Counted from the first letter of the stretch, positions 42,788 to 52,137 are shown. The stretch is DNA of 64,000 nucleotides from Kineobactrum salinum (GCF_010669285.1 NZ_CP048711.1:4278001-4342000); one strand, 5' to 3'. Made by a program: numbers and translations. The notes: generated from the sequence alone by a model not told the origin.

Positions 42788-43459
42788 TCAGAACAAGCCG
42801 GCGATCAACAGCCAGGCGGTCAGGCCGGTCACCAGATAGGCCAGCGCTGCCAGCGCCCCGTCATGGGAAACCAGCGCCAGGCCGAAGGCCGACAGTGTGG
42901 CGCCCGCCGCCGATGACGAGAAGGGAATAAGTTCGAGGAAGGGCATGGCACCGGCGATGAGCAGGCAGGTGAGGGCTATCATATACCTTCCCGGACCATT
43001 GACCATGACCGCCAGGCGGGGTTTCAGCAGTTTGTCGACAAAGCGCGCGGAAGGCCTGAGCCACCGTATAACTTCGCTCATTCTCTGCCGCGGTACGCTG
43101 CGCGCCAGTAACCAGTGTGGCAGCCAGAAGTGCTTGCGTCCCACCAGCATCTGGCCGCTGACCAATGCCACGATGATCGCTCCCAGTGTAGGAAACCCCG
43201 GTACACCACTCAGCGGTGACGCAATCAATACCCCTATCAGCATCAACAGTGGCGCAAAGGAACGGCTGCCCACTGCGGCGATGATCTCGCCAATACAGAC
43301 TTTCTGCTGCTGACCGTCGGCGGTTCGGTCCAGCATCGCCAGCAACTGTTCAAGGTCGGTGGCCTCTTGCGAAGGAGGCCCACCCCCCTGGCAATCCTCA
43401 GGGGCTGACCTGGCTGCGGATGGACTGCCGGGCGGAGCCGCTGTGTTTCGCTGTTTCAT
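42788..43459 (-). CDS. exoD: ExoD-family membrane protein
   Basis: Inner-membrane protein of 223 residues of the ExoD family, named for a Rhizobium exopolysaccharide locus. A low-complexity N-terminus is followed by LEQLLAMLDRTADGQQQKVC, FAPLLMLIGVLIASPLSGVP, FPTLGAIIVALVSGQMLVGR and LRPSARFVDKLLKPRLAVMV, all typical. Hydrophobic pairs close the protein. It starts five bases after the stop of a sigma-54 activator gene on the same strand, so the activator and exoD are probably one operon. Confidence 0.9.
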   Translation of the reverse strand: MKQRNTAAPPGSPSAARSAPEDCQGGGPPSQEATDLEQLLAMLDRTADGQQQKVCIGEIIAAVGSRSFAPLLMLIGVLIASPLSGVPGFPTLGAIIVALVSGQMLVGRKHFWLPHWLLARSVPRQRMSEVIRWLRPSARFVDKLLKPRLAVMVNGPGRYMIALTCLLIAGAMPFLELIPFSSSAAGATLSAFGLALVSHDGALAALAYLVTGLTAWLLIAGLF

Positions 43460-43464
43460 GGCTG

Positions 43465-44586
43465 TTAGGCACGCCGCTGATATTCCCGCAGACGGTTATA
43501 CAGGGTTTTGGGACATATGCCGAGCATGCGGGCAGCCTTCTCCTTGCGTCCGCCGCAGTAATCCAGCGTTGCGAGGATGAGCTTTTTCTCCATCTCCGCC
43601 AAAGAGCGGCCTACCGGGACGGACCAGTTGTGGTTCGGGCTGCCACCGTCCGGCAAGGTGATGTGTGCGGGCAGGTCTTCTGGTTCTATACAGGTTTCCG
43701 CCATGATGCAGGAACGCTGGACAACGTTCTTGAGTTCGCGCAGGTTGCCCGGCCAACTGTAGCGGCACAATGCATCGACGGCCTCGTCGGAGAGCGCCTT
43801 GCGCTGCTTCTCATCGCGATTGTATTGCTCAAGAAAATGCCGCGCCAGCAGCTCGATGTCCCCATTGCGTTCGCGCAATGGCGGCAAATGGACCGGGAAT
43901 ACCTGGATCCTGTAAAGCAGGTCTTCGCGGAAGTCGCCATCTTCTACTGCCTGCACTGGATCCCGGTTGGTTGCCGCGATAATACGGGTATCGGTAGTGT
44001 GTTCCCTGCTGCCTCCCACTCTGGCGAAAGTGGAGGTTTCCAGCACCCGCAGCAGATTTACCTGCAGGTCAAACGGCATCTCCGTGATCTCGTCGAGAAA
44101 CAGGGTGCCGCCATTGGCTCTCTCAAAATACCCGCTGTGATCGCGGGTGGCCCCGGTGAAGCTGCCCTTGACGTGGCCAAACAGCTCGCTCTCGATCAAC
44201 TGGGCAGGAATGGCTCCGCAATTTATCGGCAGGAAGGGGCGCTCCCCGCGCGCACTGAACTGGTGTATCGCCTGTGCCACCAGTTCCTTGCCGGTGCCGC
44301 TCTCGCCGGTTATCAGCACCGAAGCCGAGGTCGGTGCGACCCTGGCAATTTGCCGGAAGAGGTGACGCATTGGCGGTGAATCGCCGACCAGTATGCGCTG
44401 TAATTGTTGCTGGATGTTGTCGCTATCGCCACTGCAGTCGCCGTTCACGCTCTGCATCTGGTCGGGTCCGTCCCTTCGCCCGGCCGATCGCGGGCCGGGC
44501 GCTACCGTTTGCCCGGATGCGGCAGGCTCCGCACTGTTGGCGGGGGCCTGGGCGTGCAGCGCGGTTTCGGAGACGGATCTGTTCAT
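43465..44586 (-). CDS. sigma-54-dependent transcriptional activator without receiver domain
   Basis: Enhancer-binding protein of 373 residues. A short Ala/Ser-rich N-terminus (no receiver, GAF or PAS domain) precedes an AAA+ domain with Walker A ITGESGTGKELVAQ, Walker B GGTLFLDEITEMPFDLQ and the sigma-54 contact loop, here GSFTGA rather than GAFTGA. A Fis-type helix-turn-helix ends the protein (KEKAARMLGICPKTLYNRLR). ATG 44586 (MNRSVSETAL) is preferred over the open frame to 44649. Without a sensory domain its activity may be set by a partner or by expression. It is immediately upstream of exoD. Confidence 0.9.
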   Translation of the reverse strand: MNRSVSETALHAQAPANSAEPAASGQTVAPGPRSAGRRDGPDQMQSVNGDCSGDSDNIQQQLQRILVGDSPPMRHLFRQIARVAPTSASVLITGESGTGKELVAQAIHQFSARGERPFLPINCGAIPAQLIESELFGHVKGSFTGATRDHSGYFERANGGTLFLDEITEMPFDLQVNLLRVLETSTFARVGGSREHTTDTRIIAATNRDPVQAVEDGDFREDLLYRIQVFPVHLPPLRERNGDIELLARHFLEQYNRDEKQRKALSDEAVDALCRYSWPGNLRELKNVVQRSCIMAETCIEPEDLPAHITLPDGGSPNHNWSVPVGRSLAEMEKKLILATLDYCGGRKEKAARMLGICPKTLYNRLREYQRRA

Positions 44587-45068
44587 ATTTGACTCGCAGC
44601 TACTGATGGATCGGATGTGCCACCGCGGTTCGCTGTCGCAGGGTGGCAAGCCGTGGTGTTGAGCTTATACATTGGGCGACTCCTGATCAGGTGGCCGTTC
44701 CCGGCGGGCGCGAATGATGATTGCCTGAGCCGGCGGATCAAACATAGACTAGACGTCCACTGAGGTGAGTTCTGTTCGTAAACCCACAAATCCGGGGTTC
44801 GCGCAGGTGGCGGTTGGGGGAGTGCAGCGCTTGGCTGATGAGGAACGCATACATTACACCGACTGCGGGGCAGCAATGGTGCCGCTTGCCGGTGGGTGAA
44901 ATCGTCTGTGTTCTGTCCTACACTGTCGCTGTCCGGCAACGCTGCTCCTTTGTGTATGGGTCGCTCTGCCCCTCGAGCGGGGCACAGGCGGGAGCGCAGG
45001 TGTAGTCCGGCAAGATGCCAATCTGTCGCTTATCCAATACGCCCGGATGGTCAGTCTTTTGGAGCTCG
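44587..45068. other. divergent intergenic region between sigma-54 activator and histidine kinase
   Basis: No gene is supported in these 482 bases. An 18-bp inverted repeat with arms TGCCCC and GGGGCA around TCGAGC lies at 44967-44984. CTTATACATT near 44664-44673 could be a -10 element. No convincing sigma-54 promoter (GG-N10-GC) with good flanks was found by eye. Confidence 0.4.
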
Positions 45069-46517
45069 ATGATGTTGCGACGATTCCAGGCACTTACACA
45101 GTTGCGGCTGACAGTGCTGGGATTTGTGCTGGCAGCCCTGCCCCTGGCCACCGGCATCATTACCGCCATTGTCCAGGTGGATGCGCTCGCGCGCAGCAGC
45201 CGCGAGGCCATGGTCTCGGTGCAGTGGCGTACGGATGTCAGCCGGCGGCTGTCGGATCGGGTGGGGGAGATGGTGCGCTCCGCACGGCAATATGCTGCGC
45301 TCGGAGATGAAACCTATCACGGCATCTTCGAATCCCGGCGCCGTGAGGTTCTGAGGCTGCTGGATATTGTCGCTGCCGACAATGGCAATCCACAGGCGCG
45401 GGAACTCCTGCGAGCCGCCCACGAGGCCGAGCAGAGGGTAGCCGAGTTGGTCCGCAATGTGTCTCCTGAAGCTGGACCAAACAGTGACAGGGAGCCGTAT
45501 GAAATGCTGCGCCGGTCAGTGACTGCGCTGCTGGAACAGTATCGCATGCAGTCCGCGGAGCAGGCCAACCAGATGTCGGAACAGGCGCGGGAGCTACAGC
45601 AAGTGCTGGTAGCCCAGGCCATGCTCGTCATTCCCCTGTCCGGTTTCCTGGCGGTGGCTTTTGTCGTTCTCGCCTCGCGGCCCATGCGGAAGCTCGATCG
45701 CAGCGTGCGCAATCTCGGGCGCGGCGACCTCGAGCGGCCGATAGAGATCTTCGGTACACGTGACCTGGTGGACCTGGGGGATCGTCTCGATTGGCTGCGG
45801 CGCCGTCTGCTGGAACTGGAGCAACAAAAATCCCACTTTCTCAGGAACGTCTCGCATGAGCTCAAGACCCCGCTGACCAATATCAGGGAGGCCTGTGAGC
45901 TGCTGGCAGAACCCGCCTCAGCTGGCGCGGATGAACAACAGCAGCGAATCGTCAGGATCTTGCGGGATAACAGTATCCGCTTGCAGGCGATGATAGAGGA
46001 ACTGCTTCGCTTTGGCGCTCACGGCCATCTGGACGATACCACCGTCAAGACAGCGGTACCCCTGGATACGCTGGTGAGCGGCGTTATCGAGCGGCAGGGA
46101 CTGGGTGCCAGTGCCCGCAATGTCGACCTGCGGGCTGAGCTTCAGCCGCTTGTTGCCCGCGGCAGCGAGAGGCAGCTGGAGCTGATTGTCGATAACCTGC
46201 TTTCAAATGCGATCAAATATTCTCCCCGCGGCAGTACCGTGGCGCTCAGGCTGCACCAGTGGCAACGGGAAGCGCGGCTGGATGTCTCCGACAGGGGGCC
46301 GGGCATTCCGCAGGAGTACCGGGAGCGGGTATTCGACTGGTTTTTTACCGGAGCCAGGCCTGACGATTGCCTGATCCCCGGTACAGGCATGGGGTTGGCA
46401 ATTGCCCGGGAATATGCGCAGCGCAACGGCGGCGACATCCGCATTCTGGAAACCGCCAAAGGGACCTGTTTTCGGTTGACACTGGAGGTCGCTGATCAGC
46501 ATGATCAAGTACAGTAG
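45069..46517 (+). CDS. glrK: sensor histidine kinase, GlrK/QseE-like
   Basis: Membrane sensor kinase, 482 residues. Transmembrane segments (LTVLGFVLAALPLATGIITA and MLVIPLSGFLAVAFVVLASR) flank a helical periplasmic domain, followed by a HAMP region, the phospho-acceptor FLRNVSHELKTPLTN (His near residue 262) and ATPase boxes DNLLSNAIKYSPRG, DRGPGIP and GTGMGLAIA. GGAG at 45061-45064 points to ATG 45069 or 45072. It overlaps a lipoprotein gene by 17 bases; that gene overlaps the response regulator. The kinase-lipoprotein-regulator order matches glrK-qseG-glrR, which controls envelope-stress sRNA genes in enterobacteria. Confidence 0.9.
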   Translation: MMLRRFQALTQLRLTVLGFVLAALPLATGIITAIVQVDALARSSREAMVSVQWRTDVSRRLSDRVGEMVRSARQYAALGDETYHGIFESRRREVLRLLDIVAADNGNPQARELLRAAHEAEQRVAELVRNVSPEAGPNSDREPYEMLRRSVTALLEQYRMQSAEQANQMSEQARELQQVLVAQAMLVIPLSGFLAVAFVVLASRPMRKLDRSVRNLGRGDLERPIEIFGTRDLVDLGDRLDWLRRRLLELEQQKSHFLRNVSHELKTPLTNIREACELLAEPASAGADEQQQRIVRILRDNSIRLQAMIEELLRFGAHGHLDDTTVKTAVPLDTLVSGVIERQGLGASARNVDLRAELQPLVARGSERQLELIVDNLLSNAIKYSPRGSTVALRLHQWQREARLDVSDRGPGIPQEYRERVFDWFFTGARPDDCLIPGTGMGLAIAREYAQRNGGDIRILETAKGTCFRLTLEVADQHDQVQ

Positions 46518-47070
46518 CTTCTTGTTGTTATGCCTGTTGACGGCCTGTGCCGGGGTGCCGGCGCCTGAAAGCGAGCACCGGCAGGACGCCTGTGATCGAG
46601 TGGGCGTCCGCTGGACTCCCGCATGGCGCAGTTTTACGAACCGTGTCGAGGCGTTGAGCCCTTTGCAGCGGGTGGACGTCTACGCCGCGGTGCTGGCGCG
46701 GCACGTGGAGTCGCCTTCCGATCTGACACGGCTTCAGCTGGCCTATCTGCAGGTCAGAATGGACTCCACTGATCCGTCGCTGCACTATGCCCGGAGCCTG
46801 CTGCAGCTTGTCGACCCGGATGGCGAGTTCGCGCCACTCGCCGATGCGCTGAGAAGGGAGATCGCGCTGCTGGCAACGATGGCGACCGAGCGGGAGTACT
46901 GTGAACAACAGCAAGTGGAGATCACTGTGCGCCACCAGGAGATACAGCAGTTGAAAAAACAGCTCGCCGCAGCTCATGAGCAGTTGAACAAGAGCCAGCA
47001 GAAGCTGGAGTCCCTGAAGGATATCGAAAGTGACATGGCTCCCGACAGCCGTGATGGGGAAATGCCGTGA
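46501..47070 (+). CDS. QseG-like lipoprotein
   Basis: A 189-residue predicted outer-membrane lipoprotein. The signal peptide ends in LLTAC (lipobox, lipidated Cys near residue 16). The middle is helical, and the C-terminus is a strong coiled coil (QQVEITVRHQEIQQLKKQLA, then AAHEQLNKSQQKLESL). It lies between the kinase and the response regulator with overlaps on both sides (17 and 4 bases), as QseG does between GlrK and GlrR. Sequence conservation in this family is low, so the assignment rests on layout, lipobox and coiled coil. Confidence 0.8.
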   Translation: MIKYSSFLLLCLLTACAGVPAPESEHRQDACDRVGVRWTPAWRSFTNRVEALSPLQRVDVYAAVLARHVESPSDLTRLQLAYLQVRMDSTDPSLHYARSLLQLVDPDGEFAPLADALRREIALLATMATEREYCEQQQVEITVRHQEIQQLKKQLAAAHEQLNKSQQKLESLKDIESDMAPDSRDGEMP

Positions 47071-48416
47071 CAGCAGATATCCGTGTCCTCGTCGTGGACG
47101 ACGATCCGGACCTGTTGCAGTTGCTTGCCATCCGGTTGCAGCGCGCCGGCATGCAGGTGGAAACCGTCGACAGTGCTCAGCGGGCGCTGGCTTCATTGCA
47201 GCACAGGCAGCCGTCGGTGATGGTGAGCGACCTGAAGATGGACGGCATGGATGGGTTGGGCCTGCTGGAACAGGTGGGGGTCAAGTTTCCACTGCTGCCG
47301 GTTGTGCTGCTGACGGCGCACGGTACCATTCCGGATGCGGTGGCGGCGACCAAGCAGGGTGCTTTTGCCTTTCTGACCAAACCGCTGAACGCCGAGGAGT
47401 TGATCGCCACCATCAAGCGCGCCGCGCGTTCCAATTGCCTTGCCTCCACAGGCGAGACGGAAGCGGTGCCTCCGTGGCGGCAGGGGATTGTGTCGCGCAG
47501 TGCAGTGATGGAGTCCCTGCTGCAACAAGTGGAACTGATCGCAGCCAGCAACGCGAGCATCATCATCGAGAGTGAGAGCGGCACCGGCAAGGAGGTGCTG
47601 GCGCGGGCGATCCATACCGCCAGTCCGCGCGCCCAGAAGCCTTTTGTGGCGCTCAATTGTACCGCCATTCCGGAAGAGCTGTTCGAGAGTGAAATGTTCG
47701 GCCACGTCAAGGGCGCCTTTACCGGCGCAGCCAGGGAACGTGACGGCTATTTTCAGAGCGCGGACGGAGGCACCCTGTTCCTGGACGAGGTGGCGGAAAT
47801 GCCGCTGCCGTTCCAGGCCAAGCTGCTGCGGGTGTTGCAGGAAATGATGGTGCAGCCACTGGGTTCTGACCGGGCCCAGAAGATCGACGTACGCATCATA
47901 TCCGCCACCAATCGCAATCTCGAAGAGGCTATCGCCAACGGGAGCTTCCGTGAAGATCTCTACTATCGCCTGAGCGTGGTCAACCTGCAACTGCCCAGTC
48001 TGGGTGAACGGCGCGAGGACATTCCGCTGCTGGCCAATCATTTTCTGGAACTTTTCCGGTCCGAGGGCGTTGCCAGAGGCTTCACTGCGGAGGCGATGGA
48101 ATTGCTGCTGACCGCCCCGTGGCCCGGTAATGTCCGGCAGCTGGCCAATGTTGTGCAGCAGTGCGTGGTGTTGTGCCGCTCAGAACTGATACCCGCAGAC
48201 CTGGTGGAGCGGGCCCTGCGTCGCAAGCCGCAGGATTTTACCGGCTTCGCCGATGCCCGGGACCAGTTCGAGCTCGAGTATCTCAATAAGCTGCTGCATA
48301 CCACCCAGGGCAATATCGCGCAGGCGGCCCGTCTCGCGCAGCGCAACCGTTCCGAGTTCTACAAACTGCTGAAGAAGCATGAGCTGAACCCTGCTGACTA
48401 CCGGCCGGAGGAATGA
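47067..48416 (+). CDS. glrR: sigma-54-dependent response regulator, GlrR-like
   Basis: A 449-residue activator: receiver domain (VLVVDDDPDLLQLL, phospho-acceptor D55 in VMVSDLKMDG, conserved Lys in FLTKPL), AAA+ domain with GAFTGA (HVKGAFTGAAR) and GGTLFLDEVAEMPLPFQ, and a C-terminal Fis-type HTH (GNIAQAARLAQRNRSEFYKL). The P-loop reads SESGTGKE at 169-176, with Ser in place of the usual first Gly. It overlaps the lipoprotein gene by four bases (ATGA). In enterobacteria the counterpart drives sigma-54 promoters of glmY-like genes; none is visible in this window. Confidence 0.88.
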   Translation: MTADIRVLVVDDDPDLLQLLAIRLQRAGMQVETVDSAQRALASLQHRQPSVMVSDLKMDGMDGLGLLEQVGVKFPLLPVVLLTAHGTIPDAVAATKQGAFAFLTKPLNAEELIATIKRAARSNCLASTGETEAVPPWRQGIVSRSAVMESLLQQVELIAASNASIIIESESGTGKEVLARAIHTASPRAQKPFVALNCTAIPEELFESEMFGHVKGAFTGAARERDGYFQSADGGTLFLDEVAEMPLPFQAKLLRVLQEMMVQPLGSDRAQKIDVRIISATNRNLEEAIANGSFREDLYYRLSVVNLQLPSLGERREDIPLLANHFLELFRSEGVARGFTAEAMELLLTAPWPGNVRQLANVVQQCVVLCRSELIPADLVERALRRKPQDFTGFADARDQFELEYLNKLLHTTQGNIAQAARLAQRNRSEFYKLLKKHELNPADYRPEE

Positions 48417-48507
48417 TACGGACGAGTCCTCGGTCGCAGAACGGGGGAGCCAGCAAGGGCTCCACTGCCCCTTTCTGGTGAACTGCAGCCCTGCATGCGC
48501 ATCTGGC

Positions 48508-49305
48508 TTAATAGGCATGGGCCCGCGGTAGTACGCTGCCGTACCGAGTCTTGTTGGCTTTGCCAGCTAATCCGCTGTTGAGATACGGCAGCAGGCGGGC
48601 GTTCTGGGTCTTGATCGCCTGATAGCACTCGCAGCTCAATTGCTCAAGCAATTGACGATCCAGTACCTCAATACGCCCGCGCCGGTAATCGATAACGCCG
48701 AGATCACGCAGTCTGGCGGCCGCCTGGGTGACACCCTCCCGACGCACGCCCAGTGCCTGCGCTATGGCTTCATGGGTCAGGCGCAATTCCATGCCCACCG
48801 TCTGGTCCAGCAACAGCAGCAGCTTGCGGCACAGTTGTTGATCGATGGTATGGTGTCGGTTGCAGGCAGCAGCCTGCGCTGTACTGCTGATCATGGATTG
48901 CAGATAGCGCAGGGTCAGACTGCGCAGCGCTGCGTCGCGGTCAAATTTTTGCTTGAAAGACTGGCCCCGGATACAGTATGCATTGCCCGCCCGCTGCACC
49001 ACGGCCTGCACATAGCTGCCCCCAATGGCGAGCCAGTTGGAAATGCCAACGATACCATCCCTGCTGATTGTCATGATCTCGCTGGCCTTGCCACATTCGA
49101 TCACATACTGCAGTGAAATGACGGTATCCGTGGGAAAGAAGATATAGCTTTGTTCGGTATCGGGCTGATCCAGGATCTCCCCGGATTTGACGGACACCTG
49201 CTGCAGATCAGCCAGTACCAAGGCTTTCGTTTCCGCAGGCAGGGCGGCGAGAAACAGGTTCTGGTTTACCGCCGGATGCAGATTGACTGGCTTGCGCATG
49301 TTCAT
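48508..49305 (-). CDS. Crp/Fnr-family transcriptional regulator A
   Basis: Regulator of 265 residues with a cyclic-nucleotide-binding-type beta roll (GEILDQPDTEQSYIFFPTDT) and a C-terminal winged HTH (RLTHEAIAQALGVRREGVTQ, ending IDYRRGRIEVLD). There are no Cys residues arranged as in FNR and no obvious cAMP phosphate cassette, so the signal is unknown. ATG 49305 follows AAGGAG with eight bases' spacing; the open frame to 49545 is ignored. It is a paralogue of the regulator at 51394-52104, and the two flank ectD and a DUF883 gene. Confidence 0.9.
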   Translation of the reverse strand: MNMRKPVNLHPAVNQNLFLAALPAETKALVLADLQQVSVKSGEILDQPDTEQSYIFFPTDTVISLQYVIECGKASEIMTISRDGIVGISNWLAIGGSYVQAVVQRAGNAYCIRGQSFKQKFDRDAALRSLTLRYLQSMISSTAQAAACNRHHTIDQQLCRKLLLLLDQTVGMELRLTHEAIAQALGVRREGVTQAAARLRDLGVIDYRRGRIEVLDRQLLEQLSCECYQAIKTQNARLLPYLNSGLAGKANKTRYGSVLPRAHAY

Positions 49306-49794
49306 GTGACATTCTCCTTGGTGGTCTCGTGGTAGGACCGGGTGGTCATGTTCATGTACGCTTGCGTATATAGCTGTTGTTGATTGGCAACATAAGCCGG
49401 CGAGAAGCGTCGCGGCGGTGCCGGGGGGGAGTCGTATCTCCTTTTTGTGGCAGCACGGAGCTGCAGGGCGGGAAGGGCCTCTGAAAGACGGAGCCAGAGG
49501 GCGCTGTGTACTGCGGCCAGCGCTGGCGGTCCTGGAGGCAAGCAAGTTGGTGTTCTGGAGCAGGACATCAGGTTTACCTCACCCAAGTGGCGTCAACTGA
49601 CTCACGGGACGTATCCGCGAGCTGTGTTATCTGGGTACAGCAAGAAGCGTGCCGAGTCTGGATGGGTACTTATTTTACGAAGTGGCGGGGCCGCTAGTGA
49701 GCCGCCGGACCTGGCTGGCCGGTAACCGCTTCTCGCGGCAGCTCATGCCAAGTCCGGCGGTCGGTTGCAAGGAACCTGGGCGGCTTTCGGGTTT
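49306..49794. other. intergenic region between regulator A and ectD
   Basis: No gene is supported in these 489 bases. A palindromic sequence, TGTTG and CAACA around a five-base centre, lies at about 49378-49392, some 75 bases upstream of the regulator A start and could be an autoregulatory site. Short plus-strand open frames here lack ribosome sites and family features. Confidence 0.35.
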
Positions 49795-50744
49795 CTATCG
49801 CTGCGGATAGTCCCAGCCGCGCCGTTCCCAGGGATGCACCGGATCGAGCATGTCCAGCGGGGCAGTATTGCGGCGAGCGCCGAGAAACTCCGGTCTTGGC
49901 TCGGTGCCCCCGGTCGGCGCCTGCAAGTGGTTGTCGACGCCGTTGTAGACAAAGAACAGATTGGAACGTGGCCACGGTGAAAGATTCTTGTTGGAGGCAT
50001 GCAGGGTGTTGCATTCAAACAACAGTAGAGACCCCGGTGGACCCTTGGGTGCCTCTATTCCACCACGCGAGGCAAGCTCTCTGAGGATTTCCTGATCGGG
50101 TATGCCCAGGCGCTGGCTTTTCAACGAGTCCCTCCAGTGGTTGGCAGGCGTTTCGCCTGCGCAGGGAATGAAATACTGGTGGGAGCCGGGAATCAGCATC
50201 AGGGGGCCATTGAATTCATTGTTGTCGGTCAGCATCAGCGATGCGCTCACCGCCCGCATACGCGGCATCCCGTCCTCGGAGTGCCAGGTTTCGAAATCAG
50301 AGTGCCAGTTGAAGCCGTTGCCGTTGAAGCCATACTTGTCGTTGATCCGCGACTGGTGAATATAGGCATCCCCCCCAGCAACTGGCGGACCATGCCCAGA
50401 ATGCGCGGATCCCGGGTCAATGCACTGAAACCCTCGGACAGTTCATGCATGGCGAAAACGGAGCGCAGCTCCCCGCTCTCCGGATCTTTGATGATCTGGT
50501 CCGAGGCCATTAACTCAGGGTTTCGTTCCAGTTCAGTCAGCTCCTGGAAAAAAGGCAGGATACGCTCGCTGGCGAAGAAACCTTCAAACCACAGAAACCC
50601 GTCCCGTTCGTAGCGCGACAGCGAAAACTCATCCAGCGGCCCATCCCAGCGATTCTGATTGCGGGAATGGATGACCGGTTCGAGCCTGGGGAACGCTGGC
50701 CCGACTTCCCTGCGCCGGGTGGGATATGGGTCGGCACCGTGCAT
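49795..50744 (-). CDS. ectD: ectoine hydroxylase, frame broken once
   Basis: Non-haem Fe(II)/2-oxoglutarate dioxygenase that converts ectoine to 5-hydroxyectoine, a compatible solute; about 316 residues. The first part ([20 protein letters not shown]) is separated from the second by one lost base in the C7 run at 50370-50376. Restoring it gives [20 protein letters not shown] and the EctD signature with the iron-binding HSD ([18 protein letters not shown]) and the distal His ([20 protein letters not shown]). The ATG at 50744 overlaps the DUF883 stop by one base. No ectABC is in the window, so the gene may depend on ectoine made elsewhere or taken up. Confidence 0.92.
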
Positions 50745-51046
50745 TACTTGCCCTCATCGAAGCTCTTCGCGCAAGAGGCTACAAGCAAGCCGATGACGCA
50801 GCCGATGCCGATGACGGCGAGCGTGGTACCGAGAGGCCTGTTACGAATCGACTGGTGTACCGAGTCCAGGGCGGCTTCACCCCGATGGCCCAGTTCCACA
50901 CCTCGATCGGCGGCCCGTTGGTACAGGGTTCTGCCCCGGTTGGCACCGGCGGTGGCGAGCACTTCGCTGAGCCTGCCTATATCACTGCGCAGCCCGGCAA
51001 AATCCTGCGTGAGCTGTTTCATTTCTTTCCTGACGGGATCGTTCAT
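50744..51046 (-). CDS. DUF883/ElaB-like membrane-anchored protein
   Basis: A 100-residue protein with a helical N-terminal part (QLTQDFAGLRSDIGRLSEVL) and one C-terminal membrane segment (LGTTLAVIGIGCVIGLLVAS). This is the layout of the ElaB/YqjD/DUF883 family, some members of which tether stationary-phase ribosomes to the membrane. AGGAGA precedes ATG 51046. It is directly upstream of ectD with a TAATG stop-start overlap, so the pair is probably co-expressed under stress. Confidence 0.85.
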   Translation of the reverse strand: MNDPVRKEMKQLTQDFAGLRSDIGRLSEVLATAGANRGRTLYQRAADRGVELGHRGEAALDSVHQSIRNRPLGTTLAVIGIGCVIGLLVASCAKSFDEGK

Positions 51047-51393
51047 CGTGAGTCTCTCCTGGTCATTTGCTGAATCGGGCTATGTGCGACACCAGTGTGC
51101 CGCCTAAAACCGGTTGTGTCGAAGTCCGGAAGTCGCAGGGTGTGGGCAAACCGCTTCCCACGCGAGGCGACGCCGGCCTTCTCCTTGAAGACTAGTCCAT
51201 CGGGAGATGAAGGGTCTGTTCAGTTACGCACACGACGGTAGCGGCTGGTTGCGGTTGCCCGGCTTGGCTCTCGGTGGGTTGGCGCACATAAATGGCGGGA
51301 GAAATAAGGCATGCTTGGGGGCGTCCGATGGGGGGTGCGCAGCCTTGCCTTGGTACCCGGCTGTGCGTCCCTGCCCGCAAGCGGAGATTCAGT
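51047..51393. other. divergent intergenic region between DUF883/ectD and regulator B
   Basis: No gene is supported in these 347 bases. It must carry the promoters of the DUF883-ectD pair (minus strand) and of regulator B (plus strand). I could not pick a convincing operator by eye. The open frame from 51292 into the regulator has no ribosome site at its ATG. Confidence 0.35.
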
Positions 51394-52104
51394 GTGACGA
51401 AAACCCCGCCTCCCGCTAGTCGCAATCGCCTGCTGGCGGCCCTTCCTGCGCAGGACCAGCACCGTTTTTTGACGGTCTGTGAGGAAGTGAAGCTGGAGTC
51501 CGGGAGCCTGCTGTCGCGGACAGGCGACCCTGTCAGTTTTGTGTATTTTCCCTGCGAGAGTTTTATTTCCCTGATGGCCCCGGCGACCAATCCCGGCAGC
51601 CTGGAGGTGGGCCTGGTCGGTACCGAGGGCATGCTCGGAACCTCACTGCTGCTGGGTGTGGCCGAGGCACCGCTGCCGGCGCTGGTGCAGGGCGAGGGTG
51701 GGGCGTGGCGCATCGCAGCAGATGACTTTCTGCGCCAGCTGCGGGAGCAGCCGGCGCTGCGGCGGCGTCTGGAGCGCTATCTGTACGTGACGCTGCTGCA
51801 GCTGGCCCAGGCTGCGGCCTGCAACCGTTTCCACCGCCTGGAGGAGCGGGTGGCCCGCTGGATGCTGATGACCCTGGATCGCTGCCACTCGGCCAGTTTC
51901 CACATGACTCACGAATTTTTGGCCAGCATGCTGGGCGTGCGGCGCGCCGGCGTTACCGGCGCCGCGAGAGCGCTGAAGGAACAGGGTCTGATCGATTACC
52001 GGCGCGGCGAGCTGACCGTGATTGATCACACAGGCCTGCTGGACGCCGCCTGTAGTTGCTATGGCCATGATGGTGCTGTGTACGCCAGGATTCTGGGAAG
52101 TTAA
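51394..52104 (+). CDS. Crp/Fnr-family transcriptional regulator B
   Basis: About 236 residues from a GTG start at 51394, preceded by GGAG at 51382; the ATG at 51292 has no ribosome site. The beta-roll domain (VKLESGSLLSRTGDPVSFVY) and the winged HTH (HMTHEFLASMLGVRRAGVTG, ending LIDYRRGELTVID) parallel regulator A closely. Both share AQAAACNR and GVRR-GVT. No FNR-type Cys cluster is present. It is divergent from the DUF883-ectD pair, which it may control. Confidence 0.88.
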   Translation: MTKTPPPASRNRLLAALPAQDQHRFLTVCEEVKLESGSLLSRTGDPVSFVYFPCESFISLMAPATNPGSLEVGLVGTEGMLGTSLLLGVAEAPLPALVQGEGGAWRIAADDFLRQLREQPALRRRLERYLYVTLLQLAQAAACNRFHRLEERVARWMLMTLDRCHSASFHMTHEFLASMLGVRRAGVTGAARALKEQGLIDYRRGELTVIDHTGLLDAACSCYGHDGAVYARILGS

Positions 52105-52137
52105 GCTGGCGCGGATGTGCTGTCAGGCCAGACGTGC

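Noticed and set aside
44967-44984. Rho-independent terminator at the TGCCCC/GGGGCA hairpin
   Set aside because: The hairpin is not followed by a T run on either strand, so termination is not supported.
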